A stretch of 64,000 bases of DNA from Endotrypanum monterogeii (Eukaryota; Euglenozoa; Kinetoplastea; Trypanosomatida; Trypanosomatidae): contig CM007348.1 of the NCBI GenBank assembly GCA_000333855.2, positions 254,956 through 318,955 on the forward strand. Direction: 5' to 3'. The position numbers and the translations under genes were made by a program. This document shows positions 18,734 through 28,975 of the stretch, piece by piece. The notes beneath the pieces are model-generated. The model ran no database searches. It was not told the DNA's origin and saw nothing but the letters and a program-made list of their open reading frames with translations. Every line of letters starts with the position of its first letter. The stretch's first letter is position 1.

Positions 18734-21011
18734 AGTCGTCCCTACCGTTTCAGCCTCTGCCTCGTTTTTGCACCCCCATGCTTGAATTTAGATGATATTT
18801 GATAGATCACTTCCTTTTTTGTTGACCTTCTGTCAATTTTACTCTCTCGATTTTTTTCCCCTTGCCTTTTTTCTTTCTCGTCCTCAGTTTCTTTTTTTCG
18901 GTGTGTGCTCATCTTGCTCTTTCTATTGCTTTGTTCTGTTGATGTCTATAATGAGCCTACCCCCCTCCCCCTCCCCCTCCCCCTTTTCCTTTTTTTTTTT
19001 GTGGGCAATACCTCTGTGTTCTACATCTCCTTCCCCTCTCTCCCTCTTGATGTATTTTCTGTTTCTTACTTTTTTTTTCTTCTAGGGTGCTCATTTCTCA
19101 GGCGCTGATAAGTCTGAGCGAGGGTAACAACGCACACACTCACATACAAAATATCTATATCTGTATATATATATATATATATATATGTATGTTCGTATGT
19201 ATGCGTTTCAAGGTGCAAGTGAAGCTGACACCACCACATTCTTCGGCAACTACAACATCCAAAACGACTATTTTTTGTGGTGATTGTTCTTGCCGTTGCT
19301 GTGATGAATTTGTTGTCTGCACCTCGCTTTGCTTCTGCACTTCCATGTGCCCGCGTGTCTGTATGTGTTGTGGTACTTCACTTGCTTCCTTCTAACGCCT
19401 TCTTCCCTTACAACTCCCTCCCTTCTCATGGCGTGCATGGGTGCGCTTGTCCTAGAAAGAGTAGTCTTTTTTGAAAAAAAAAATGTCTTTTTTTTTCTCA
19501 TCTTTTGGCATCATCCTTTTACCTTGGAGTCTAAGTGTGTGTGTCGTATCTTGATCTCTCTTTCTTCAGCATTTTCACCCATATCTGCGTTCCTTCGTGC
19601 TCTCTTTATGTGTGTGCTACTGTTCACTGTGCTGAAATTTGATTCCCATCTCCCAGCCCTTCCCACCCTGCTACACACACACACACACACACACACAGAG
19701 ACAGACATGTTGATGCTACCAAAAAGGTGGCATCTACTGTGGGAGAAAAGACAAAGTCAGTTGTGAAGGCGTAGTAGCACCACACGCTATCACGAGACCA
19801 ATACCCCTCCCCCTCCTTTTTTTTTCTCCTCTCCTCTCCCTCCCCAAACGGGGCAGGAAGGAATACGGGAGGAATTTCACATGGGGTTTTCGAAGAAAAA
19901 AAATAAAAAAAAACATACAGTCAGAGTGCAGGTGGGGTGGTGTGTATATACGTCGCTCGATTCTCGAGGATATCAGAAGGAGTACTTGCCGCGTCTACTT
20001 TCAGTTGGTCTCTTCTACAAACAGTTTCATAAACCTTCATCTCCCTTTCCCCGCTGTGCCTCTCTCTGATCCATTGCTGTTTCTGCGCATAATGTATGGT
20101 GGATGAGTCCTGGTGAGGGTGGAAGTGATGTCGGTACAAAGGCGTATATGTCATGCATCTTTTTGGGGCCATTGACCCACCGCTTTCCTCCCCTCTTTCC
20201 CCCGGACGTATTCTGCCTTTGACCCGAATCTCTCTTCGGATCTATTGCCTTGTGTGTTTTTTTTTGTTGTTGTTGACATGTGTTGGCTTTCGCTGCGCAC
20301 GCCACAGTACACTGTCTTCGCGGCACGGTAGAGGGCTATATATATATATATATATATATATAAAAACATATAGATGAGAACATAAACACTCCACTGCTAC
20401 TGCCGTTCCTACACGGATACTCTCCCTTACCTTTTTTTTTTTCTGGTGGTGGTGGGGTGGGGGGGGGGGGGAGGCGGGTATTCTAGCTGTGTGCGTGTTA
20501 TAGAGCTCTCATTCTCATGCGACAAGCGCAGGCAAGCAGGGAGCTCCCTTCTTGGCTCCCCCGAATAGGAAAAAGAAAAAATGATTGAACTATTCACTTT
20601 GAAGCTCACATTACTCTTTTCCATTTTTTAAAATTTTATTTTGGAAGACGTGACAAGTGTGTGTGTGTGTGTGTGTGTGTTAGGAGGAGGCATGCGTCAA
20701 AGGGGTAGACCCTCTTGATCAAACACACACGCGCGCATATCCAAGCGGGGGAATCCACGAATACATACACGTGGTAAGACACCACTGCTGCTTAGCGTTT
20801 TTGAAGTCAGTGCCTCTTGTGCAAAGATCACTTGCACATACGTGTTTTACACATACAGACATACACATACAAATGCACCCACCCGCGTGGACTCAGGTTA
20901 CAGCAAGCAAATAGAACATACAGCATTATACTTCATGGACAGAGCTACCTCACTCGCTTTCGCCCTCTTTTTTTTGTTTTGTTTTGTTTTCCTTGTCGCA
21001 TTTCAGTACTT
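18334..21011. other. 2.7-kb intergenic region rich in microsatellites
   Basis: No gene seen. It holds TG tracts (about 18616-18650 and 20657-20680), TA tracts (about 18700-18722, 19165-19186 and 20338-20362), a CA tract (about 19674-19697), T-rich runs, and a 14-base G run near 20458-20471. Frames of 80-145 codons here are low-complexity products of these tracts. Several polypyrimidine-AG sites exist, so a short non-coding or very small coding transcript cannot be excluded. Confidence 0.55.
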
Positions 21012-21064
21012 TATTTTTTTTTTCCTCTCTGCATTCACGACTGTATTCTTGATACGGACCTGAG
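21012..21064 (+). promoter_or_regulatory. predicted spliced-leader acceptor region for the 1457-residue protein
   Basis: A T/C-rich tract (about 21012-21033) is followed by an AG at 21063-21064. An earlier T-rich tract ends in TTTCAG with the AG at 21005-21006. Both leave leaders of 94-152 nt that contain the tiny upstream frame at 21154. Confidence 0.45.
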
Positions 21065-21153
21065 TGCAAAGAAAGCGAGAGAAAATACACATACCCTTAC
21101 GAAAGAAAAAAAAGGAGAACATAACATAACATCCTTTTGGTGTATCATTTCTC

Positions 21154-21162
21154 ATGGAATGA
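21154..21162 (+). other. two-codon upstream ORF overlapping the main start
   Basis: ATG GAA TGA at 21154-21162 overlaps the main ATG at 21159 through ATGA. A scanning ribosome would meet this start first and would need to reinitiate or leak past it. Confidence 0.4.
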
Positions 21163-24100
21163 AGAAGCTAGGATGTGCTGCACCCATTACCATGCTGCCA
21201 GAGGGCAGTGCGAAAGGAATGTGTCATACGAAATCGATACTGGTGTGCACCTTGCGCTTCATACCCTACATGACAGGGCGAACAGGGCACCATCGTGTAC
21301 CCTCGTCGTTATCCGCCACCAGTGGCCGAAAAAAGCTTTTGCACAGTCCTCTATACCTCCAATGTCAGTGGGTCACTTCGCAGGCAACGCCAAGTTTAGC
21401 TGAAAGCCGTAAGGAGCAGCGAAACCCGTCAGAGCTTGCATTTGAAGAGGCGCTTTACATGGACTTTGCACATCCGTCCGTTTCCGGTACGTCCGATACC
21501 TTCCAGTTAGCGGCATCAGCTGATGCTGCAGTTGAAAGTCCCGTTGCCGTGGTTGCGCCGCACACCGAGGAGTTCACTTCCCACTCCAGTACAGCTGCAA
21601 TGAAGGTATCTCAGGTTAGGGATCAAACTAGTGTGACAGGCTCCCCAGATCTCTCGATCCGAGTCGTGGAGGGAAGTGCTCCTCTGTTGTCGCCTGTGCA
21701 TGGCCCTCGTGACCGGGAAGGTGCCATCGGAAGCTCGTCGTCAAGATTTCCCCTCTTCGACACTGAAGAGGAGCGGCGCGCGCATCACGATGCCGAGCGA
21801 GCCTTCGAGGAGGCGATCAACAGCGACATGACGACCACCAGCAACGTTGACGGGGGCGCTGTTGGTAGTTGCAGCCGCAACGGCACCGGCTCAACCTCGA
21901 ATACGCCAACTACACTTTTTTCGGAGGGCGAAACACGTGGGAACATGGATGCCAAGGGGGGTTGCATTTCTGCTTGTATACACGTTACCCCACCGCAATT
22001 CTCAAGCAGACTCTCAGCAACCCAAAGTCTTCTGCCCCAACTTAACGAAAAGCTGTTATCGAAAGGCGCCTCTGAACCCCCGCAGGCGCCTATGGGGGGC
22101 CATGCGGAGGTAGATGAGCCCATGCCAGGAGCGCCAGCTGCACCCACACACACACTTTTCGTGTGTGCGGAGGCCGCATTCGAGCGCGCACTCTATGATG
22201 GTGTTACAGTTGGGCAGCTGACTGAGAAAGTGGAGGGCATCGTTTCTCGTGATCAACGCGCGCACGAGGTAGGTGAGCATCGAGGGGTATCTCCCTGTGC
22301 TTCGTCGAAGCTATCGACAACGCCCGCCTCACTAGGGATGCCCGCCTCCGCCTCATCCAACCTTGATCGCGACGCGGATGGCGCGTGTCTAGGATCTGCG
22401 CACGATATTGCACCACGTTTAGCCTTTCAAGGGTTACCCGCATCAACTGCTACCGCGGCGGAAGTGAAGCAATCGCAACAGGCCCCTCCCGACGACTGTG
22501 AGTCGGTCGACAGCATTGCGTGCCCAAAGGCACCTGACACAGCTGACCGCGGCAGTACAGATCGAGTGGTGGCCAGGGAGGGCACTCCTCCGCCTACCGT
22601 ATCCATGCACTGTGCTCTTAATTTAGACAATTGTGATACCCCCATCGAGAAGTTTGCGTTGTCCGATGTGCTGTTTCACGTGGCAGAACATCATAACAGC
22701 GTCATTACACACATCGAACCTCGCGATCGTGTGAGGCGGTGTATGCCTCTACTGGATCGCGTTAGCAAACAGGAGATTTTTTTTGTGAGTGAGTGGATAT
22801 CGCACTTGGAGAAGGCCGAGGGAGCCGACGCTGCGGTGCACCGTCCCAAAGGTGCAGAGGGCTCGGTGGGCTCATCGATGCTCCGGCCGTTCACCCACCG
22901 AGAGGTGGTAGGCAGGTGCAAAGTTCTCCGAAGCCTTGTGTTCCGCTTTCTGCGGATGCCCCACCTCTGGTGGGACCAGGTGCAGGAGGTCGTGTTACTT
23001 GCGGCTGAGAAGGCTGCTACACTTCCGACAAGCTTCCCCGGTGCAGTTGAAGCCCCAGCTGCCAGTGAAGACGCTGTTTCCCCGCCACCCGGCTGCGTTG
23101 GGAAAGGCGGAGCAGGGCTGGGCGAGGTTTCTGCTGGCGACCCGGCTTCCTTGAGCTGCGTGGCTCGGGGTACAACTGCGGAATGTGTGGGGGCAGCCAT
23201 GACGCGCATCTTTGGCACCGATCCCCAGGAGGTACACCTGTTCAGTGATGCGCTCTGCGAAGCCCTAATCGCCTTGGATGACGATACCATTCGCATCCGC
23301 AGCGACCCTGAGAAAAACATTTCCGCCTTTGAGGGGCCATTGGGGGCGTGGAATGCCTTTGTGCTTACGCAGCGCAATAGCGCAACGGGCGTCTGCGGCC
23401 CGCACAGGCCTCCCTTCAGCTTTGGCGAGGGTCAACCAACAGTCAATGTCTCGGACCTTGCGCCACTCCTGTACTGTGACGCGGCAGCCTCCTGGCTGGA
23501 TACAGTGTATGAAGAGCCTCCTCCTCATTCCGCTGCTGCTGCTACTGGTCACAGCCCAGCTGTCTCCACGCTTGATGGTGGAAGCGGGGGCAGCGACAGT
23601 CCGGTGGAGAAGGTGTTTTCCGTTCAGGCGCCCTTGGACGAGACTGCAGCTGCTGCCGGCGCCATCACGACTGAGTGGGACAATATGAACGAGGAGGAGC
23701 AGAACACACTTCTTTTCGGCGCGGAGAGTGCGCGGCTCTCCCAGCGAGTTCGCGAGTCGGGTGGTATTTACGCCGTCTACGGGCAAAACAACGTGTCTTT
23801 TGAGATGGAGAGCCTTCTCAGTGACGCCGAGGCGGCTGCGACGGCAGCGGAGTCGGGCGAGATCCAGAAGGAGGAGGAGCCGCACTCCGACGCCGCGGAC
23901 GCTGCTCAGAGCCACACACCAGCAAAGACGTCCCCCCTCGAGACACTGCGCGCTCAGGAGGCGAGACGGGTGAGTGAGTACGATGTGGATCGGGTGGTGT
24001 TATGCTTGACAAATAGCGAGGGAGTGGGAGTCCCTGCGTTTCCCGGTGGCCGCACCACCTTCCTCTCGAATTTAGCAGCCGAGTTCAGCGCGGGAAGTGG

Positions 24101-25532
24101 AGGTTCTTCTGGGCAGCGAGGCGGTCGAGGGAGGATGGGCACGCTAAAGGGTTCCTTCCAAAGACCTTTTTTACAGCAGCTACTGAATAAAGAGGATGTC
24201 CAACTGGCGGCGCTCTGGGAGCGCTTTGTGCTTACCTCAACGGGGGACCTCATCAACAATTTGATTTACGTGCGCCGCCACGCCACCTCGCTGGTGCACG
24301 ATGCCGTAGTGGATGTGGCGGTGCAGAGGGCGTTCTGGCTGCTCTTCTTCGCACGTGACGAAGTGCGCGCTGTCACTCATCCAAGGCAAACGTACGCGAC
24401 GCTGTGGATTCTTCACCACAGACTTGTCTCGATGTTTACGTCACCACGCCGTGCTGGATCACCCGCCTCCTCATCACCTGTCCAGAGTTGTTCCGAGGGC
24501 GAAAGCGGCAAGACCGCACACATTCCTTTCGAAGCGCTATCGCTGCACAGCCAAGTGAGCTATACATGTTTTGGCTGCGCTCACGTGCCAATGTCTCCCA
24601 ATGAATCCATGATGTTGCCAACGTCAAGCTCTGTAGCAGGAGAGGCCACAGGGGTCGACGAGAAGCCCAGCAGCTATTCGAGCGATGACAAGCCGTATTT
24701 GTCGCCTGCCGACCTGTATGCCGCCTTCGCTAGGTCATACAGCGTGCGAGGGGTTGAGCGGAAGGAGGGTGATGTGATTCCTCTAACACAGGGCGAGGGG
24801 CGGAGGGTTAATGATGGCGAGTCGGTCACATTTGAGTCCCTCTCACCTCTTCAGAAGTTTTCTATCGCTTTCTGCTTCCCTCTCAGCAGTTCAGGTACAC
24901 AGGAAATCTCGCTGTCCTCATCTGTGCATGACGGTACAACGGCCGCGGCTGTACACACAGTCTCTGGAGGACGAACTGGAAACGCGGAGGAGAATCCCGA
25001 AGAATTCCAAGCCACACCTTGGTCAGGTGCAAGATCTTCCTCTCAGTCAGAAGAGGAATTGTCAAGCAACTACTCAGCTGCAGAGTCGGCTGTAAAGGTG
25101 CTGGAACCAAAGTCGTTTTCCGAAAAAGTTGCGGGTCATCTGAGCTCGTCGACAGACGACGAAGCCTTGATGCAGCGCGTGCAGAGCGCGCTCGAGGCAT
25201 GTGTGTACGGGTGCCTTAGCTCTCTCCGGACAGTCGGTGCTCTCGTAGATTCGCTTCCGTCGATGGACTGTACTGGTGGTGGCTCTCGTTCGGTGTCTGC
25301 GGCCCTTTCCGATGTTCAGCGGCGAAAGGTGCAGCGTGCCGTGAGATGTATTGCGGCTGTTGTGACAAAAAAATCTCCTGTGAGTTCTCCGGCAGATGCC
25401 TCGGTGTTGTCCCGGGAGTTGCGAGTGTCCTGCAAAGCGGAGGGAGAGCATCACCAGATGCCTGCATCACCGCGGCGAAGAGGTCGGAAGCCGAAAAACG
25501 CTGACAAACAAACCGTATCCATCGCTCTGTAA
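21159..25532 (+). CDS. large kinetoplastid-type protein with three spaced AFE-motifs and an AT-hook-like tail
   Basis: A 1457-residue protein; the start is the first in-frame ATG at 21159. The N-terminal third is low-complexity but carries three copies of a short helical motif: AFEEALYMD at residue 94, AFEEAINSD at 215 and AFERALYDG at 340, about 123 residues apart. Ordered helical regions follow near 500-610 (FALSDVLFHVAEHH, REVVGRCKVLRSLVFRFL) and 1005-1095 (ALWERFVLTSTGDLINNL, AFWLLFFARDEV), separated by acidic linkers. The extreme C-terminus contains RRRGRKPK, close to the Arg-Gly-Arg core of AT-hooks that bind the minor groove of AT-rich DNA. No enzymatic motif is seen. Nuclear or chromatin association is a guess from the tail. 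An internal start at Met12 is possible because a two-codon upstream frame overlaps the first ATG. Confidence 0.8.
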   Translation: MKKLGCAAPITMLPEGSAKGMCHTKSILVCTLRFIPYMTGRTGHHRVPSSLSATSGRKKLLHSPLYLQCQWVTSQATPSLAESRKEQRNPSELAFEEALYMDFAHPSVSGTSDTFQLAASADAAVESPVAVVAPHTEEFTSHSSTAAMKVSQVRDQTSVTGSPDLSIRVVEGSAPLLSPVHGPRDREGAIGSSSSRFPLFDTEEERRAHHDAERAFEEAINSDMTTTSNVDGGAVGSCSRNGTGSTSNTPTTLFSEGETRGNMDAKGGCISACIHVTPPQFSSRLSATQSLLPQLNEKLLSKGASEPPQAPMGGHAEVDEPMPGAPAAPTHTLFVCAEAAFERALYDGVTVGQLTEKVEGIVSRDQRAHEVGEHRGVSPCASSKLSTTPASLGMPASASSNLDRDADGACLGSAHDIAPRLAFQGLPASTATAAEVKQSQQAPPDDCESVDSIACPKAPDTADRGSTDRVVAREGTPPPTVSMHCALNLDNCDTPIEKFALSDVLFHVAEHHNSVITHIEPRDRVRRCMPLLDRVSKQEIFFVSEWISHLEKAEGADAAVHRPKGAEGSVGSSMLRPFTHREVVGRCKVLRSLVFRFLRMPHLWWDQVQEVVLLAAEKAATLPTSFPGAVEAPAASEDAVSPPPGCVGKGGAGLGEVSAGDPASLSCVARGTTAECVGAAMTRIFGTDPQEVHLFSDALCEALIALDDDTIRIRSDPEKNISAFEGPLGAWNAFVLTQRNSATGVCGPHRPPFSFGEGQPTVNVSDLAPLLYCDAAASWLDTVYEEPPPHSAAAATGHSPAVSTLDGGSGGSDSPVEKVFSVQAPLDETAAAAGAITTEWDNMNEEEQNTLLFGAESARLSQRVRESGGIYAVYGQNNVSFEMESLLSDAEAAATAAESGEIQKEEEPHSDAADAAQSHTPAKTSPLETLRAQEARRVSEYDVDRVVLCLTNSEGVGVPAFPGGRTTFLSNLAAEFSAGSGGSSGQRGGRGRMGTLKGSFQRPFLQQLLNKEDVQLAALWERFVLTSTGDLINNLIYVRRHATSLVHDAVVDVAVQRAFWLLFFARDEVRAVTHPRQTYATLWILHHRLVSMFTSPRRAGSPASSSPVQSCSEGESGKTAHIPFEALSLHSQVSYTCFGCAHVPMSPNESMMLPTSSSVAGEATGVDEKPSSYSSDDKPYLSPADLYAAFARSYSVRGVERKEGDVIPLTQGEGRRVNDGESVTFESLSPLQKFSIAFCFPLSSSGTQEISLSSSVHDGTTAAAVHTVSGGRTGNAEENPEEFQATPWSGARSSSQSEEELSSNYSAAESAVKVLEPKSFSEKVAGHLSSSTDDEALMQRVQSALEACVYGCLSSLRTVGALVDSLPSMDCTGGGSRSVSAALSDVQRRKVQRAVRCIAAVVTKKSPVSSPADASVLSRELRVSCKAEGEHHQMPASPRRRGRKPKNADKQTVSIAL

Positions 25533-26740
25533 TGGCGTGGGTCACTGTCAGCTCAATATGGTATTGAGTGGGATGGAGGGGTGTTGTCAAGCAATGTGAC
25601 TCCACAGGGAAAGCGAGAGTGAGGGCGACGTGTGGCCCTCTTTTACGTCATTGCCCTGCAAAAGGGGATGAAACCGCGGAAATAAGCCAGCTGCTCGTTC
25701 TGGGAGGCAGATGAGGGGCTGGAGCAACTCCGAAAGGCAGAAGGGGGGGGGGGAGTACACTTTGCCGAAGCCAGGGGCCTTGGGGGATACCATAAAGTCA
25801 AGTGCCTATCGAAAAAGATGGCGTCTGGATCATGGTCTCTGTTTTTGTGAAGGTGCCATGCATTGCTGATTCCTCACTCCGTTGGTGGGAAGGGCAGTGT
25901 GGGTGTTGGCTGTGCGTGAAGCGTTCTTCGCAGTTGCTTCATTCACCTCATGATCGTGTGTCTAGGCCTGTTAGGAGATGGGGGGAGGATGCTGCCCCAC
26001 AATATGTCTGCTCATATACACCCCAAATAGAGGTGAAGCTTCACTCGGTATGTGGGATCGAAAGCTTTGGTGTGCTAAGTGGTCATGGGGCAATAGCAAA
26101 AAATGTGTGCCTCACCTATGCACGAGCACACAGGAGGCGGAGCAGGGTCGCTGCGCTGCAACCCACCAGGTGAGAAACGCTCAAAAAAAAAAATATATAT
26201 ATTGCCGCACAGGTGATGTCTCTTATTTAACGGCTCCTCCTTTGATTTCGACCATCAATTCTGTCAAACTGTTTCACCTCTTCACCTCCACCTCCTTCAC
26301 ATCCACGCCCATGTACACATACACACACGTATATACACGCTTTCTTTCTTCCCCCCTTTCTCGTTCTATTTGGGTTTTACTTGCACTAGCCGTCTCCCCG
26401 AAAAAAAAAAATATATATATATATATATATCTGGGCGTTGAGTGCGGTGTAATTAAGGTGTGGGCGAGCAGTACATACCGGACACTCTGTTCGCTCTGCG
26501 CCTGCGTGATTGACTTGGCATATCTGTAGCGTTTTACATACCCAGCGTTACATTTGGGATTTTCCACTCGATCCACTTCCCTTTCCTCGTGTACTAAGGG
26601 TACTATATATATATATATATATTGTATGTGTGTCTGTGTGTGCTGCTCCACGTGTGTGTCTGTGTGCCCTCTCCTGTTTCTCTCACCACTCCCGTGTTCA
26701 AGTGTGTGAGCGTCCCGTAATCGGATTTTCACACGGTGAC
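25533..26740. other. intergenic region with TA and TG tracts
   Basis: No gene seen. It has a G run at 25744-25753, A/TA runs at about 26184-26200 and 26401-26430, a second TA tract at 26604-26622, and TG-rich sequence to 26670. Frames here are low complexity. Confidence 0.55.
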
Positions 26741-26762
26741 TGCTCCTGCCTGCCCTTCGCAG
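26741..26762 (+). promoter_or_regulatory. predicted spliced-leader acceptor for the HMG-like gene
   Basis: A pyrimidine-rich stretch ends in CTTCGCAG with the AG at 26761-26762, giving a 38-nt leader without ATG. Confidence 0.6.
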
Positions 26763-26800
26763 GCTTTCCTTTGCACATCTGAGAATACAAATCGTGCGAG

Positions 26801-28975
26801 ATGTTGATTCGCGCAGTAGAGCGCACTCCGGTACACTTGGGTGCTAGTGTTGCTTGCCTTGGATCTGTTTCACTCCCCATCGCACTATCGCAGCTGCATA
26901 CATCATGTAAGTCTACGTCCACAACCGTTTTGTGTCCATCTGCTACGACTCGTCGGGTCTGCGCAACCCCCACATCCTCTACGTCGTTCTCTTACACACT
27001 GTGCACAGCTCGTCGATGGGCTTCCATGTACCCCAAGGCGTCGCGCAAACTCGTTCGCATCGTCAGGCGAAAACAGTTCAACTACCTCACAGGAGATCGG
27101 CTCATACCAACCGAAAAGAAGCTTTCGCGGCTGGCTATACGTAATCGTGATGACGCGGGGCTACGGCGGCGCCGCGAATACAAGCAGCAGTTGATGCGAG
27201 ACGTGGAGGAAAAAATCAAATTTTTCCCACCGAACATCAAGAAGCTAGTCTTCTTTCCTTTGCTCAATAATTCCCCTCGCACCAGCCTCTTCCGCGGCAA
27301 CCGTGAATACGGAATTCGTTTGTGCACTCGCGTCCTCGCCATGCTTCTCGAGCAGCTGCGCAAGCAAGAGTATCGAGGCTTCATCCTGGAGCGACTAGCG
27401 GAGCTCGGGTTGGAGCCCCCCACGACCGAGGACTGGAAGCGCTTCACCGACCCAGTCACGGGAGACATCACAACCGGGATTATGTACTCCAAGTGGGTCA
27501 ATTCTGTCTTGACCACTTATGGTCGCATGGGGCACCGAGGATCAAAGCATTTGATCGCCGCCGGCTCAGGTACAGTTTTTGCGTATGTCATACGCAATTA
27601 TATGGACCGCTCTTTGGTCCCGTCTCTCGAGGAGTGGTCACATCAGTTCGGGCCCGTTATTGATGAGGAGTTTATCGGTCGACCACGTGGCCAGGAGAAG
27701 CTTGCGCTGGCCATGTCAGATGAGGTGCTCGAGATTCGCAACTGGGGACGCGCGCAAGCGCAGGAGGCGGTCTCGCGTCTCTCGATGAAGGAACAGGAGG
27801 AACTTGTGAGGTGGGTGGAGCAAAACATTACCACTCACCTAGCAGAAATGCAAATGAAACATGCTTTCAGTGCCAAGATACTCGCTGCCTTGCACAGCTT
27901 GCCGGAGGCGAAGGCTATTCGTACCTCATTCTGCACTTTCAAGGCGTCGAAACATCTAGAGCATATCGTGAAGCAAAACGGGGCCTTCTTTCCAGTATTC
28001 AACGACGTGCGTAAGACGTGGACAAGTTTGTCTACCGAGGAGAGGGCGCGGTACTCCTGCTTTGGTCAAAAAGCTCAGGGAGAAACGGGGTGTGGGCGTA
28101 AACTTTTTCTGCGCTACTGTTGCCGCGACTACGGTTTTACGTTGAGCGAGGCGTCGAAGCGCTTCAATACCCTCGGTGAGCTCCAGAAGGCTGCTCTGGA
28201 TTTCCCTTTTTACTTGCCACTCACCCCAAGTAATGCTTCCACGGCTGCGTTCCGTCGATTTTATCATGCGATGTGTGAGAAATACGGCATGGTGCGCACC
28301 TACAACATTGGTGTTGGCAACCGGATCTTTATGATTGCGATGCGTAATAAGTGGGATGAATTGACTTTAGAGGAACGTCAGCAGTACGAGGAGCGAGACC
28401 GTATATATTCCGTGTTTCCGCTCCAGCCGACCGCACCAGAATCAGATGGACCGAACACTGATCAATCGAGCTCATCGGAGGCACTTCCGGGACCCTCAAC
28501 AACGTCATCGAAGGCGGAGGTTGTAGGCACGCGATGGGGAGAGCCTCTCAACGCCTTGACCACGCCGGTGGCACCCGCCTCGGTCGGTCCTCAATACTTT
28601 GTGGAGGAGCGGCCGCCGTCGTTAAAGGTGGAGGAGACTTCGCTTACTGCAGAGGCGTTGCTGAGAAACCTTCGAGAAGTGGCCTATGGAAAGCGAGGCC
28701 CAGCTGGGAAGAAGAAAAAAGTGTACCCCCAAACGAAGGTGGTGGTGTATGGTGGAGAGCGAGCGGTGGCGCCAGGGGCCGATAACCCGCCGCCGATGCG
28801 GATGGGGAAGAAAAAGCAACGGATTAGGCAGGTGGCTGGTATTGATGTGAAGGTTGCCAAGCTTCCCGTGGTGAGGCCGAGTATCAATCCCTTACATGTC
28901 AAGGTACCCCATCCACCCCCTTTTAAGAGGCCTGGGAGGAGGCGAAAGGCGGAATACTGTGTTATCAGGATCTGA
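26801..28975 (+). CDS. probable mitochondrial protein with two HMG-box-like segments
   Basis: A 724-residue protein. The first ~75 residues are rich in Arg, Ser, Thr and Ala and lack acidic residues apart from Glu7 (MLIRAVERTPVHLG..., later TARRWASMYPKASRKLVRIVRR), a good mitochondrial presequence. Residues 95-290 form a basic helical domain (FFPPNIKKLVFFPLL, IRLCTRVLAMLLEQL) I cannot assign. Two later segments read like the second half of an HMG box, with the W-x-x-L-x-x-x-E-R-x-x-Y pattern: near 404-425 (RKTWTSLSTEERARY) and 515-536 (RNKWDELTLEERQQY), each preceded by an aromatic helix. The C-terminus is Lys/Arg-rich (GKKKKV, MGKKKQRIRQ, RPGRRRKAEY). Taken together this suggests a nucleic-acid-binding mitochondrial protein, such as a kinetoplast DNA packaging factor or a mitoribosome component; which one cannot be decided here. 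Confidence 0.82.
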   Translation: MLIRAVERTPVHLGASVACLGSVSLPIALSQLHTSCKSTSTTVLCPSATTRRVCATPTSSTSFSYTLCTARRWASMYPKASRKLVRIVRRKQFNYLTGDRLIPTEKKLSRLAIRNRDDAGLRRRREYKQQLMRDVEEKIKFFPPNIKKLVFFPLLNNSPRTSLFRGNREYGIRLCTRVLAMLLEQLRKQEYRGFILERLAELGLEPPTTEDWKRFTDPVTGDITTGIMYSKWVNSVLTTYGRMGHRGSKHLIAAGSGTVFAYVIRNYMDRSLVPSLEEWSHQFGPVIDEEFIGRPRGQEKLALAMSDEVLEIRNWGRAQAQEAVSRLSMKEQEELVRWVEQNITTHLAEMQMKHAFSAKILAALHSLPEAKAIRTSFCTFKASKHLEHIVKQNGAFFPVFNDVRKTWTSLSTEERARYSCFGQKAQGETGCGRKLFLRYCCRDYGFTLSEASKRFNTLGELQKAALDFPFYLPLTPSNASTAAFRRFYHAMCEKYGMVRTYNIGVGNRIFMIAMRNKWDELTLEERQQYEERDRIYSVFPLQPTAPESDGPNTDQSSSSEALPGPSTTSSKAEVVGTRWGEPLNALTTPVAPASVGPQYFVEERPPSLKVEETSLTAEALLRNLREVAYGKRGPAGKKKKVYPQTKVVVYGGERAVAPGADNPPPMRMGKKKQRIRQVAGIDVKVAKLPVVRPSINPLHVKVPHPPPFKRPGRRRKAEYCVIRI

